A program made the position numbers and the translations under genes. The notes below the pieces were generated by a model that saw only the letters and a program-made list of their open reading frames with translations, had not been told where the DNA came from and did no database searches. Below, piece after piece: positions 1-11,123 of a DNA stretch of 64,000 bases. The stretch is taken from assembly GCA_029204225.1 (NCBI GenBank), contig CM055092.1:20068036-20132035 (forward strand), in the 5' to 3' direction. The stretch's first letter is position 1, and the number at the start of each line of letters is the position of its first letter. This DNA is from Diphasiastrum complanatum (Eukaryota > Streptophyta > Lycopodiopsida > Lycopodiales > Lycopodiaceae).

Positions 1-803
1 TCAAGCTAGAAGGCTGATGTAGCTAGCATCACCAAATGGAGGCAACAAGATGGCAGGGCTTTTGCCTTAATCACTCTGAATGTCAGAGACTCCCAAATCA
101 GTCATATCCATTCTACACAAATTGCTAAGGATGCTTGGGACATCCTAGCAACTCTTTATGACATCAAAGTTGTCACTTCCAAACTACTCCTGAGGAAGAA
201 ATTCTTCACACTTAGAATATCTGATGCAGACACCATTTCCAACCATCTCAACACATTTAAAAATCTCATGGAGCAAATGACAACAACATGATCGAACATT
301 GAAGATTTAGATGCAGTCATGACTCTTTTATCGAGTCTCCCTGAAGCCTATGAAACGTGGGTCATGGCTATTTCGACCCAACAGCAACTTACTCTATCAA
401 GAGTATTTCTATGCTATTACAAAAAAATCAGAAGAGATCTCCAAAGTCAGATTTTCCTGACAGAAAGAGCAAGTTGCAGTCTGGGTCGAATTTTGACTCT
501 AGGTCAAATTTTTACTTAGGGTCGAATTCTGGCTCAGGGTCAAATTCGAATTTTTCCTCATCATTCCAACCAAAGTAGAACTTGCTTTGCAAATACTGTA
601 AGAAGATTGTTCATATCATCGAGGACTGCAAAACACTCAAGTATAACAATGAAAAGAAGATGCAGTCCCAACAATAAGCAACTGTTGTCTCAACTAGTTA
701 CTCTATCCAACATGAAGAGGAAGATGAAGCTGCCTTCTTGACCAAGATTGAAAATCTGCAGGATATCAATTTCTGGTGCTTGGACTCCGGAGCGACACTA
801 TAG
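1..803 (+). pseudogene. E1: Ty1/Copia gag-protease fragment
   Basis: Reading the plus strand in more than one frame gives a Copia gag (UBN2-type) with the motifs DGRAFALITLNVRD, AKDAWDIL and LLRKKFF, then VMTLLSSLPEAYETW. An in-frame stop (tga, about 290) interrupts it. A damaged zinc knuckle (CKYCKKIVHIIEDC) lies near 590-635. The start of the aspartic protease, WCLDSGAT, lies at about 777-800, after which the sequence ends in an unrelated LTR. The 5' part is outside the window. The gag closely resembles that of E4 (15789-16320), so both probably belong to one Copia family. In the full element gag would package the RNA and the protease would mature the polyprotein. This copy is dead. Confidence 0.85.
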
Positions 804-1584
804 TGGGTTTCTTTCCTAACCTAACCTCAACCCAAGATCCAAGCAATCTAGCATCAGGGAGAAGAAGTCAGTGGTCAGGCGTAGGTTCGTTCTCATGAGA
901 GCGATAGCATATCTCGGATTATAGCATGAATGGAAGATCCACATCTAACTCTAACATCCATTAACCTTAAGCGTTAATACTACACAATTAACACTACGTT
1001 TCACAATGAAGATAGCTTACTCTTTATCTCTCTCCCTTCTTCTCTCACAAAAAGTATAAGAAATAACAATTCCAATAATAATCAGATCCAACAATTAACA
1101 AATACAATAAAAACATGAGAGATGAAGGAGAAGTGATAGAGAGCAAGGACATTCACAAATTCATTCCATAAGAGAACCAATTTGCTTGTATTGAAATGAG
1201 GATATGAACATTTGGAGCAACTCGAGTTTGCCCCTATTTATAGTGGAGAGGAGGGCCTTGGCCTCAAAATCCTATTGGCCCATTTCTACCTTCCTAGCTA
1301 TTCAAACTTAAAAAAGAGTGGGAACTCATTCAAAATTGGAGGGAACCAATTTGAATTTGAATTTGAACCAATTTTGATGGGAGTCCCAACTTTATTCACT
1401 AACTTGACATTTAGGCCTTGCGACATTAAAAGTCCCGCAAAAAGGCCTAAAGTCCTTTTATTGATTTTCTAATCATCAAATAACTATGTGATCATCGGGT
1501 TGGACTTATACATGCAGGGTGCCAAATCCCTCTCACTTATTAACTAGGGTTAGAGTTGCCTTGATATCCGCAAACCCTCCAACA
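804..1584 (-). repeat. E2: 3' LTR of a minus-strand Gypsy element
   Basis: Read on the minus strand this segment begins TGTTGGAGGG at 1584, directly after a purine-rich tract with a GGTGGGGGA core (1585-1600), and ends AACCCA at 804. It therefore has TG...CA ends next to a polypurine tract. It follows the extra ORF of E2 by under 50 bp and sits inside the protease codons of E1, which fits insertion of E2 into E1. The matching 5' LTR is not in the window, so the 804 boundary rests only on the end motif and on the loss of Copia coding sequence there. Confidence 0.65.
1234..1243 (-). promoter_or_regulatory. TATA box in the E2 LTR
   Basis: CTATAAATAG on the minus strand, about 340 bp inside the LTR, is flanked by GC-richer sequence (CTCCTCTCCA upstream). 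The position fits a U3 promoter, with transcription starting roughly 30 bp downstream on the minus strand. The motif is a near palindrome, so strand is assigned from the LTR orientation. Confidence 0.5.
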
Positions 1585-1631
1585 GTATCCCCCACCAAAA
1601 CTGGTGGTGATCCCATGACACCTCGCAGGTT

Positions 1632-4235
1632 TTATTCACTTAAATCATTGGCAAATATTGCCAATTGTCGCACAGTTGGATCTGGCGAATTCTGGTACTC
1701 AGCACCATAAAACTGAAGTGCTCTGACAAATTCAACCGATATCTGCCAATTGTATGTTTGGTGAATGATGGGCCAATTAGGGGTGCGGATGCTGACTTGA
1801 TCCAATGGCACGCCCAAATCTTTCCACTTATTACGTCGTGGCATCGGCAAATAATATGGGTCTACCCGCAATTGGTGAGGGCTAGCAACGTAGCTTGTAT
1901 TGGAAGCCAGAGCTTTCTCAAAAACTGTTGTTCGCCAAGCCGGCTACTCTCTCAATGCCAGTAGTTTATTCATTTCTTTCCCCATCTATATTAGAAGTTT
2001 TGAATATAATAATCCATCCACCCCTCGAGGACGTATGCGGATGTTGATGCAAATTTTTTTGGATTTGGTCCTCGATGGTGATCGATTTTTGAAACAAAAT
2101 TTTGGCCCCTGATGAAGATGGACCAGCTTCAGCAGCTTGGGAATCAGTTGTATCTGTGATTTTTGCTCCATCCGATCTTGTATCCATGCCTCCTTGATCC
2201 TGGTGTTGAGGGGAGAATTGCGGCATCACAGGAACTAAAATTTGAGGCTCGGCTTCCAACACCTGAGCGGCTACCTTTTCATAATCCTTAATGATTATTT
2301 TTTCCTTGCCAAACTCAATGGTTGTCGTACGTTTAAGTTTGTCGAACTTTTCTTGAAAGCCTACTAGTGAAGTACGGTAGGTTTTAACTTTTTGGAACAA
2401 GTATCGGATTTCATCTGGTGTGACTGGGCAATCAGGCACTTGTGTCTACAAATAGAAATCACGTTCAAGGGTGGTTGCATCCAGTTCACGTTGAAGACGT
2501 TCGCGTTCCAACTCAGCTAGGTCTAGTTGGCCTACCAGCAACAACACTTGTTGTTTTGAATCCTGGACAGCTTTGTCCACTTTGTCTTGTGTCAACGTGA
2601 GTGAATTTTGAAGGTTTGCCACATAGTCTTCGAGGCGTTGAGCAGATTGGTTCGTCCTCTTTAACTCGACTTCAGACTTTGCCTCGTGCTGTTTAGCAAC
2701 CTTCAGCTCATGGTTCAACTGAATAACCTTTTGGCTAATCAGTGTGTTTTTTGTCCCCAGATCTGATATGCGTTTACTCATATATGTTTTCTCATCAATC
2801 ATGGTCTAGATCACGCGTGCAAGGCTTGAAACTTGACTTGTGCATCACCAGAATGCATGGTGGTCATTACAGCAGTAGTAGGAGCAACAAAAACAACACT
2901 TGTAGGGATTGTGCTGGCTTGGCTTTGGTGTGTGGCCGGCTCTTCTTCTTCGAATATATCTTCTCCTTCAAACCCCTCTGGCACTATGGCGTCGAACTGC
3001 TTTGGAGACGGAACAACATGAACAACCCTTATGATGTCCGATGCGGCGTCAGCTTGAGCTTGCTGGTTGATCTGGAAGGAATCATCAAAACCAGTAGAGG
3101 TATCATGGAATTGTTCGAATTCTCTTCCAGGGGATTGGAGGTCAAAAGGTCCTGGGCTTTTGGGCATCTCAAAGATTTCATCTGGGCCCAATGGGTCGGA
3201 ATGATCGAACATATCCATGAATGTTTGAGTGTTTGGGAAAATGGCTTGGATCCATGGGGGTGAGGCAGCTTGGGCAACTGTGATTGGGTAGATCCAATAG
3301 TCATAGATTGACTGTGTGTGAGGAAGCAGAGGCAAGGGATGCATCAATGGATTGGGGAACGGGTAGTTCAGTGTGAATTGCATTAGGGGGTGGAAGCACA
3401 GTGGTGGTTGGTTGCCTAGTATGACGATGTGATGTAGAAGATGAGTCAGGAATGATGATCTCGCTACGTACACGGCGACAACTATGTGAACTCGACGCTT
3501 GGTGTGAGGATTCAGCCGGTGCTTCTTCATACATTGAAAGCACAGAATCCATGCTGAAGCCATGGATTTTATTATCAAGGTGTGAGGTTGCTAGGAGTAA
3601 CAATAATTGACCAACATCAAACTATTGCTTGGTATTGCCCTTGATAGCTCGTTTGAGCCCTTCAAACACAGTTTTGAACCAATTACATGGTTTCAGAGGT
3701 GGTTTAGCTATTTTGGCATGAGATTCAACTGTCCTATGCAGTATCTGGGAAGAGATGCGATCTTTCTTGAGGTTTCCAACCATCAGGAAGTTATTAAGGA
3801 GCTGAGCAACTACATGGATGATAGGATCCCTAATGGCCTCTAACAGATAGTCATCATTTGTCCAGTATAATTCGGTTGTGGTATCAATGTATGGCTAATA
3901 ACTTGATTGGCCTGTTTGTGGTTTGGAGAGGCTTGAGTGCCGGATGAAATCCCTATGGCAGCAAGGGCGGCTTCAGTTACGCGCACCTTGTGTGTGGCTC
4001 CTTGAAAGAGAATATAAAATTTGGATTTCTCCTCCTTCCAAGTACTGAAGGCAAGAGTGATAAAATCCATGTTAATTCGTTTCGAGAAGGCCCTCTCATG
4101 AATACCCATTGCAGTGAGCAGAGGCTCCACAAGAGTCATCGACTGAGTGACCATGCTTGTATCATGATGTCCATTGCAGATGAGACATCATGATGGATAG
4201 TATAACGAGGCGAAAGAGAAGTGTCTATAGAAGAC
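1632..4235 (-). pseudogene. E2: extra ORF behind Gypsy pol, plant-transposon-like domain plus coiled coil
   Basis: On the minus strand a broken reading frame starts at ATG 4235 (MSSIDTSLSP). After a frameshift it gives a globular block at 4154-3840 containing PLLTAMGI, INMDFITLAFSTW and an FQG...LAAIGIS motif. It continues as a proline- and acid-rich linker (3578-2811), then a long coiled coil (2802-2446, heptads such as LELAELERERLQ-type runs), then a C-terminal block (2439-1632). At least four frame breaks are present. The globular block is shared with the ORF at 49262 and, more weakly, with the ORF at 62545. Position after integrase resembles the extra 3' ORFs known in plant Athila/Tat Gypsy elements. 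Its molecular role is unknown. Confidence 0.65.
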
Positions 4236-5098
4236 ATGATGGAATAAGGTCAGAACTGAAAGTATTTGGCACGACTGTATAACGAAAAGCAGTATAGAAG
4301 GTTTGGAAAGCTTTGGTAGCTGAAAAAATCGGCAAGAGCTTCGCTAGCACAAGTGAGAAATGAAATCGAATTTTGTCCTTTCATAGCCTGATTTAGAGGG
4401 TCCATTAGACAATGTACTAGTTTGGTTGTTCCCTTTTGGACCAAAATTTGCAGGCTTTCTCAGTATTGTGAAAATAGGTTATAAAAATCTCAGCAAAGTT
4501 TTCTAAAGCACTGAACTATTTCGGCAAAGGTTTTTAAGATTTGGTGAGGGTTCACCTTTGCCCAAGGCCATCCTTAGTCCAAATACTGTCATAAATGCAA
4601 ATTTTCAAGATCTGAACCTATAACCAGCCTAAAATTGACATTTAAAATCCATCTGGCATGTCGGCGAAAGTTAATGAGTACGGAAAGATGCTCGGCGAAC
4701 GTTTCCAAAATGGCATAATGTTGAACGCCTAAGGTAAAATCAGATATCAACTGGTTAAAATAATGTTTGCCCAACTTAGTATAATTATAACTGAGGTGGA
4801 TCTTGCTTCTAAAAACTGGACAAACAATTCTAGAACAGTTTGTGCAAGAAATGACCAAAAAAGTAATTTTGCAAGTCATGCTGCCACAAAGAGATTCCTG
4901 AAAATACTTTTCTTCAATTTTTTCTGATCTGATGACATTTCTGACTTTTGCTCATCAGTCTTACCTTCTTTTTAAACTTTTTTATTGTCTTTTCCAAAGA
5001 AAATATCAATTAAGTAGTAAAAACAAAAAATTGAAAAACAAGCAAAAAGAAAGCATAGTTAAGTGAACTGGCGGAGTAGGCTGCCAAAACTTGCGTAG
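4236..5098. other. Spacer between E2 pol and the extra ORF
   Basis: About 860 bp with no conserved reading frame on either strand. The equivalent interval in E16 (48099-49261) is of similar length and also non-coding, so the spacer looks like a regular part of this element type, perhaps holding the leader or promoter of the downstream ORF. Nothing more specific is visible. Confidence 0.5.
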
Positions 5099-6508
5099 TC
5101 AGCTGTCATTCACTGAAGTATCAAAACGTTTTCCATCCAAATGTTCCAGAATAACTGCTCCATAGTTCAGAATATTTGTGACTCTATATGGTCCTTCACT
5201 GGTAAACTTCAATTTTTCTTTAATCAATCTGGTTTTATACATCAATGCTAGATCTCCTTTTTTCAGATCCTTTTTGTGTAATCGACGATCGTGCCATGCC
5301 TTGCGGCGGCCTTTCTCTGCTGCTAACGCATGAACTGCCATCAATCTAGTTTCACATAATTTGTGCAAAGATTCATGGCGCAGTTGTAAGGATTTGCCAT
5401 CATCCAATCACTATGTTGCTGCTATGCGTAGTGATAGTACTAAAAATTCAATCGGCATGACAACATCTTGACCATAAACTAGTTGAAATGGTGTTTGATT
5501 CGTGCTCCCTTTATAAGCGGTTCTGAATGCCCATAATGCTGCATGCAATTTATGTTCCCAATAAGAACGACTCGCTTCAACCATTTTTGTCATAATAGTG
5601 CAGAGTATCTTATTAGAAGATTCAGCTTGGCCATTACCCTTGGAATAATACGGAGTACTAAACCGGTGTATAACAAAAAGTCTTCCAACAAACGCTTTGT
5701 CATTTGATTAACAAAGTGTGTACCACGATCACTGACGATCTCAATAAGACATTCGAATCAAATAATGATGTGTTCATAGAGAAATTTAGCCGTAGATTTG
5801 GCATCAGCAACTTCAATAGCTTTGGCTTCAACCCACTTGGTCATATAATCGGTTGCTATGATGATATATCGGGCTTGAGATCCTCTTGTCACAGGATGAA
5901 TAGGACCAATGTAATCCAGTCCCCATTTCTCAAATGGTGCTTGCGATAAAGCCGGATGTAAGTGTCCATAATTCTGTCGAGTAGGACGTCGTGCTCGTTG
6001 GCAACACCCTGATTGCAAAAGCTTGCGAACAATGATATCTGTAGAAAAATGTCCTCCGCCCATTCCATCATGTGAAAACATGATTGAATCAGGTATTTCA
6101 TGTAAAAGTGTGTTTCCATAAAATAATGTTGAAATTTCTTTATAGAAAAAATCTTGGCCAACGCTTCACGTTCCGTTGTCAAATAATTTTTCTCTAAATC
6201 GGTAAGCTGTCTACTTGCAAATCGTATGGGATAGTCTTTCTTGTATTTACTTGGCTGCGTCAAAACTGATCCAATAGCATATTTCGAGGCATCAGTGTGA
6301 ACATGAAATTCAATCATCCAATCTGGAGAACGTAGTATTGGTGCTAAAGCTAATGTTTTTTTCAATTTTTCAAAGGCTTCTAACGCCTCAACTGTCCAAA
6401 TAGGAACAATGGTCAGTTTGTATATAGGTCTCGCCAGATCAGAAAGAATATAATGAATATTTGATAATAATTCGTGTGTCCCATAAAAAAAATAAACTCC
6501 GCGAACTG
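5099..6508 (-). pseudogene. E2: Ty3/Gypsy pol remnant (RT end, RNase H, integrase)
   Basis: On the minus strand the frame begins near 6508 in the RT thumb (GHTNYYQ-FI, then SDLARPIYKLT). It runs through RNase H (HTDASKYAIGSVLTQ, FASRQLTDLEKNYLTTEREAL) and into integrase after a deletion that removed the rest of RNase H. The integrase core keeps GLDYIGP (first Asp), SDRGTHFVNQ (second Asp, about 5725) and GQAESSNK (Glu, about 5615). The C-terminal part is LKKGDLALMYKTRLIKEKL and GPYRVTNIL, ending at 5099. Stops and frameshifts occur near 6480, 6080, 5750 and 5410. Most of the reverse transcriptase is missing because E3 abuts it head to head at about 6508. The C-terminus closely matches the integrase end at 47858-48098. 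Confidence 0.85.
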
Positions 6509-9465
6509 TTCCTGGCGGGAAACCCAAGAAGGGCAAGAAGCGCGGTCCAGACCAAGCAAAATATTCTGACGAATTAGATCAAGCAGCATCGAAACCCAGG
6601 AAGTCGAAGAGAAAGAGATTTAAGAAATCTATGTCTTGGGAAAAGGTTAAGAAAGAGAATTTATGTTTCGTTTGTAAGAAGCCTGGACACATGATGAAAT
6701 TTTGTCCAAAAAGGAAGAAAGTGTCTGCTCACATGATTGAGATCCCAAGAGGCAATGGTAAGACTTTGGAAATTAACCTGATTGATTGTGAGTGTGAATG
6801 TTCTTTTAGTACTACTTCTTTCTTGCCTAAAGAACTTTTTCGTTTAAGTGGCATAGTTAAAGATCAAGAAGTGAGTATTTTATTGGACAGTGGTTCAACT
6901 CATAACCATTGAATTAGATTTCTATAGTTAATAAAATGGAGACATTGGATTATTTTGAGTATGAATTTTTTTCAATATGTGCTATTCCAGATGTGGATGT
7001 TCCTGAAATGAATCTAAATGGTTGTGAATTCTCAGCAATTCTTATCTTAGTAAATTTAGATCATGAGAAAGTAGTGAAAGAACAGATCATAAATGAATTT
7101 AGGGATGTTTTTCCATCTGAATTACCTCATGGTTTACCACCGTCTAGGTCAGTAGACCACATGATTGAGTTAATTCCAGGAAGTCAACCTGTCTCTAGAC
7201 AACCTTATAGGTTCTCTCAGAAAGTGGAGACAGAGATTTCAAATCAAATAGAAAACTATCTGAGGATGAGACATATACAACCTAGTAAATCACCATGGGA
7301 CGCTCTTGTTCTTCTTAAAGCGACAAAAGATGGAGGTTTCCGAATGTGTGTGGATTACAAGGGTCTTAATAAAATGACTATCAAAACTAAATATCCATTA
7401 CCCAAGATGGATGACCTTGTAGATTGCTTGGGTGGAGCACGATATTTCACCAAGATAGATCTCAGGATAGGGTACCATTAAATAAGAATTACGTCGAAAG
7501 ATGTCCAAAATACAGGATTTCATTCTAGAATTGGTCAGTATGAATTCTTAGTGTTGCCATTTGGATTAACGAATGCTCTAGCAATGTTCCAACAAATGAT
7601 GAACGATTTATTTCATCCATATTTGGGGAAGTTTGTGGTTGTATTCTTGGACGACATTCTCGTTTACAGTAAATCCTTGGTGGAACACGTAGAACACTTA
7701 AAAATCGTTTTGATGAAAATCTGTCGGGAGTTACTCTACGCTAAAGAGTCCAAGTGTCAATTCTCTAAGCAAAAGTTGTTGTATCTCGGTCATAAGATCA
7801 TAGTAAATGGGATCAAGATTGAGATTGAGTGGCCAATTCCGGGAACTGTGAGGCAAGTAAAGTCATTTTTAGGTTTTACAATTTTCTTCAAGAGATTTAT
7901 TGAGGATTATGCTAAGTTAGCAGCACTGCTTACTAATCTGACAAAAGGGTTGGTTAATAAAAAGAAAAAGAGAAATCAACCTAGTCCGCCGCCTGTTGTT
8001 TGGAACAAGGAATCAATATTTTGAGAAACTTAAAACAATGATTGTTTCAGTTTCCACGTTACAAATTGCAGATCCAGATTGACCTTGCGTCGTGAGAACG
8101 GATGCAAGTGATGTTGCAGTTGGAGCCGTTCTATTGCAAATGGATAGGCCACTAGCGTTTGAGAGCAAAAAATTAACTGGTCCTTAGTTGTGTTATACTA
8201 TGCAGGAAAAGGAATTATTTGTTGTAATCCATGCACTTAAAACCTGGAGACACTACTTGTATGGTAGTAAGTTTGTGATGTATACGGATCACCAGCCTCT
8301 TAAGTATTTTTGTAATCAACATGATCTTCGGGGGAGAAAAGCTCGATGGGCTGAATTGATGCAAGAATTCGATCCTGAAATCCGTTACATAAGAGGCAAC
8401 TCTAATCAAGTTGCAGATGCTCTTAGTCGGATCGGTGAACTGAACGAGTTGTCATTCACCCAGATTTCTACGGATCTATATCTTTCACTGAGAGGCAAAT
8501 ATGAATCATATTCCCATTTTGGTCACATTTGGAACATTGTTCAGGCCGGAAGAAATGTGGACAATGTTGAGTCAGAAAAACAAGGGACTCAACTAACTAA
8601 GAAAGATAAGATTATTGTGGAACAGTTCACCATTCGAGATGGATTACTATTTTGGAATGGGACGGTTTGCGTACCTGGAGATGATGAGCTCAAATGTAAG
8701 ACTTTGTTTGAATGTCATGACATACTCTATGCAGGACATCCCGGTATACACATGACTCTAGACTTGGTTAAAAGAGAATATTATTGGCCAAAGCTCAAGA
8801 ATATGTTATATACAAACCCTATCAACTAGCAAAGGTTGAACGCCATAAGGCTGGTGGTCTGTTGCATTTGTTAGATATCCCAGATAAGAACTGGGAAAGC
8901 ATATCTATGGATTTTGTAGTTGGACTTCCAAAGACCTAATGACAAAATGATTCTATTTGGGTTGTAGTGAATCGGTTAACTAAGTTAGCTGCATTCATAC
9001 CAGTTAAGTCAACTATAAAGGCTTCTGAATTAGCCCAGATCTTTGTTACTGATAGGGATCCTAAGTACACATGTCACTTTTGGTCAGCAGTATTCCATAA
9101 ACTTGAAACTTCTTTGAGTTTAAGTTCTTCTGATTATCCTGAATCATATGGCTAGATAGAAAGAACTAATCAAACTATGGAAGATATTTTGAGGACGTAT
9201 GTTTCTCACAGGCAATCTCATTGGGAAAATTATCTCCCACTGGTTGAGTTTGCATACAATAGTAGAAACCATTCTGCTACAGATTACAATCCTTTTATGA
9301 TTATGTACAGTTTTCAACCTAGATCTCAAGTAAATGTTGAGACGAAGTCTGTTAAGATCCAAAAGGTTGTTGTTTGCATGATATGCAAGAAATGTTGCAA
9401 GTGGCTAAGGATAGTATCTGAAGTGCTCAAGATAGAGCTAAACACTATACCGATCTTAAGAGGCA
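6509..9465 (+). pseudogene. E3: Ty3/Gypsy gag-pol remnant (zinc knuckle to integrase)
   Basis: Plus-strand frame with a basic nucleocapsid and zinc knuckle CFVCKKPGHMMKFC (6664-6705), protease LLDSGSTHNH (about 6880-6910) followed by a stop, and RT 7080-8000 with [31 protein letters not shown] and the catalytic FLDDILVYS. RNase H follows (TDHQPLKYF, NQVADALSR), then the integrase HHCC finger (GHPGIHMTLDLVKREYYWPKL) and a core with SMDFVVGLP and IERTNQTMED. Between LAQIF and VTDRDPKYT the usual stretch before the second Asp is shortened, so there is an internal deletion near 9045. Stops lie at 6910, 7480, 8022, 8187, 8827 and 9154. It stops in mid-integrase at 9465 where E4 gag begins in the other orientation. 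Confidence 0.88.
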
Positions 9466-9633
9466 CTTGCCCTTCTTCTTAGAAGGTTTATTATCACTCT
9501 TCCCAGAGGATTGTGATTGATCCTTGCCATCGAATTTCTTTTTGAATTTATTTTTCTTGGCTTTGCCGTAAAGAGCTATGGTCCCATATCTTTTCTTCTA
9601 ACTTCTTCTTGCAATAACGAAGACGTTACTTTC
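9466..9633 (-). pseudogene. E4: gag segment on the far side of the E5 insertion
   Basis: On the minus strand this reads TSSLLQEEVRRKDMG followed, after a one-base shift, by a basic stretch (KAKKNKFKKKFDGKD, then a lysine-rich tail), typical of the region just before a Copia zinc knuckle. It continues the gag reading frame that ends at 15789 (LTLQKV), so the two pieces are one gene split by E5. It is truncated at 9465 by the junction with E3. Confidence 0.8.
9629..9633. repeat. Target-site duplication of E5, left copy (CTTTC)
   Basis: CTTTC stands immediately before the TG of the 5' LTR and again immediately after the CA of the 3' LTR (15789-15793). A 5-bp duplication is what Copia integrase produces, and it marks a true insertion rather than a recombination product. 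Confidence 0.93.
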
Positions 9634-10315
9634 TGTTAAAAATTCACAATTCTAGCTTGACTAGTTTTGGTCATATGACTTGTAAATAGTTAGATGGTCA
9701 TGATGTGGCTTGTCACACGTGCCAAATAGCATAGGATTCCATTCATAAGGATGTTCTCAAGTAGACCTAAGTGTTAGAACCTTTGGAATGAGTCCAAATT
9801 ATGCTTAGATACAAGGGAGAAAAAATAGGAGCTATTTTTGGTAATTTTTGCATTGTTGAGGGATCTCCAAGATTCCAACCCTAACTTGGTAGGGATGAAA
9901 GATCCACCAAAATTAGCATTAGGGATAGGTTTAGGGCTACTCATACCTGCCCAAAACCGTGATGGATCATGTATATATAGGTGATGATATCTCACCAAAA
10001 CCAATCAAGCAATTTCATGTTTTTTCTCTCATAATGGTGCAATTGCTCTCTATGTTCATAATTGTTTGAGTACTTGTGATTACTAATGATTATAGGATTG
10101 AATGTAGGTCTGGTGTACAGTACTCAGACTGTGGGAGGCCGTACTTTCACACGTGTGAAGCCTTCTTCAAGGATTTGGGCCATTTAGTGAGGTTCAAGCA
10201 TAGGTTTTTGATGGATTTTGATGGTTCAACTTGTGCTAATCTTATGAAATCATAATCTATTGTTTTCCTCATCATTTCAAGTGTTTTAGGATCCTTATTT
10301 GCTGTAATTTTTACA
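9634..10315 (+). repeat. E5 5' LTR
   Basis: Starts TGTTAAAAATTCACAATTC and ends GCTGTAATTTTTACA, directly followed by the primer-binding site. It contains a TATA box at 9971-9980 and a palindromic TTCACACGTGTGAA at 10146-10159. It is near identical to 15106-15788. Confidence 0.96.
9971..9980 (+). promoter_or_regulatory. TATA box of the E5 5' LTR
   Basis: GTATATATAG lies 338 bp into the LTR, in the U3 part. The expected start of the genomic RNA is about 30 bp downstream. The same sequence recurs in the 3' LTR at about 15443-15452. Confidence 0.6.
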
Positions 10316-10328
10316 TGGTATCAGAGCC
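10316..10328 (+). promoter_or_regulatory. E5 primer-binding site (initiator Met tRNA)
   Basis: TGGTATCAGAGCC immediately follows the 5' LTR with no spacer. It is complementary to the 3' end of plant initiator tRNA-Met, the standard minus-strand primer of Copia elements. Confidence 0.93.
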
Positions 10329-11123
10329 TAAAGGCTGAAATGAGCTAAATCCTTGGTTTTCATTCAATTTGATCACAATTTTTGATCTAAATCTTGTGTA
10401 GATTGGATCTTAGCATCTAGTATTGACTCTAGAACTCAAAGTGAGTTAAATACATTGGAGATTGGTGTTGTGTGACTTCATTTGCAGGTGTTTAGGTGTC
10501 TAAAACCAGAGGCAAAGTTGAATTCAATTCACATTACCAAGATAGCAAGTTTTGCTTGCTCCAAGCATTGATTTCTAAGCGAGCTTTGGAGGTGATTTCA
10601 TAGAGGAGGCTTTCTAGCATTCAAGGAGAGGGAAGATCAGAGTTTTGGGGACTCTTCAAGGCTGTTCTAAGGTGTAGTAGGCACCTCCTAAAGTGATTTA
10701 GATTCAGTCCAACCATTGCTTGACTTATGCACCAAATTAGATCAATTTTTCATCAATTTTGATCATTTTTTGCTTGTGATTGGATAGTAGATTGTGTTGC
10801 ATCCTCATTAAGTTCCATTTAGATCTTTCACAAGTGATTTTGGAAGTATAGGTTGCTGAAATTCACTCTTGATCAGATCATTTGGAAGCTTTAATGTTCT
10901 TTATAGAAAGAGGGGCAATTCTACTAGTATTGTCTACTTCAATCAAGCAAGTGCATTGTTTCTAGTATTCTATGATTTGATTTTGTTAGAGATCATTCTT
11001 AGATCTTTATAGGAAGTCTATTACTGATCTTTTCAGGTCCCTAAGAAGTGGGATAAGGTAGACCTTCAATCAAATCAATAGAAGTAACCTTCATTTGTGT
11101 CAAGTCCTTGATTAGGAGACTAG
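10329..11123 (+). other. E5 untranslated leader
   Basis: Roughly 795 bp between PBS and the gag ATG with no supported reading frame. It should hold the packaging signal. Several short upstream ATGs are present, so translation of gag would need leaky scanning or internal entry. No clear hairpin was picked out by eye. Confidence 0.7.
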
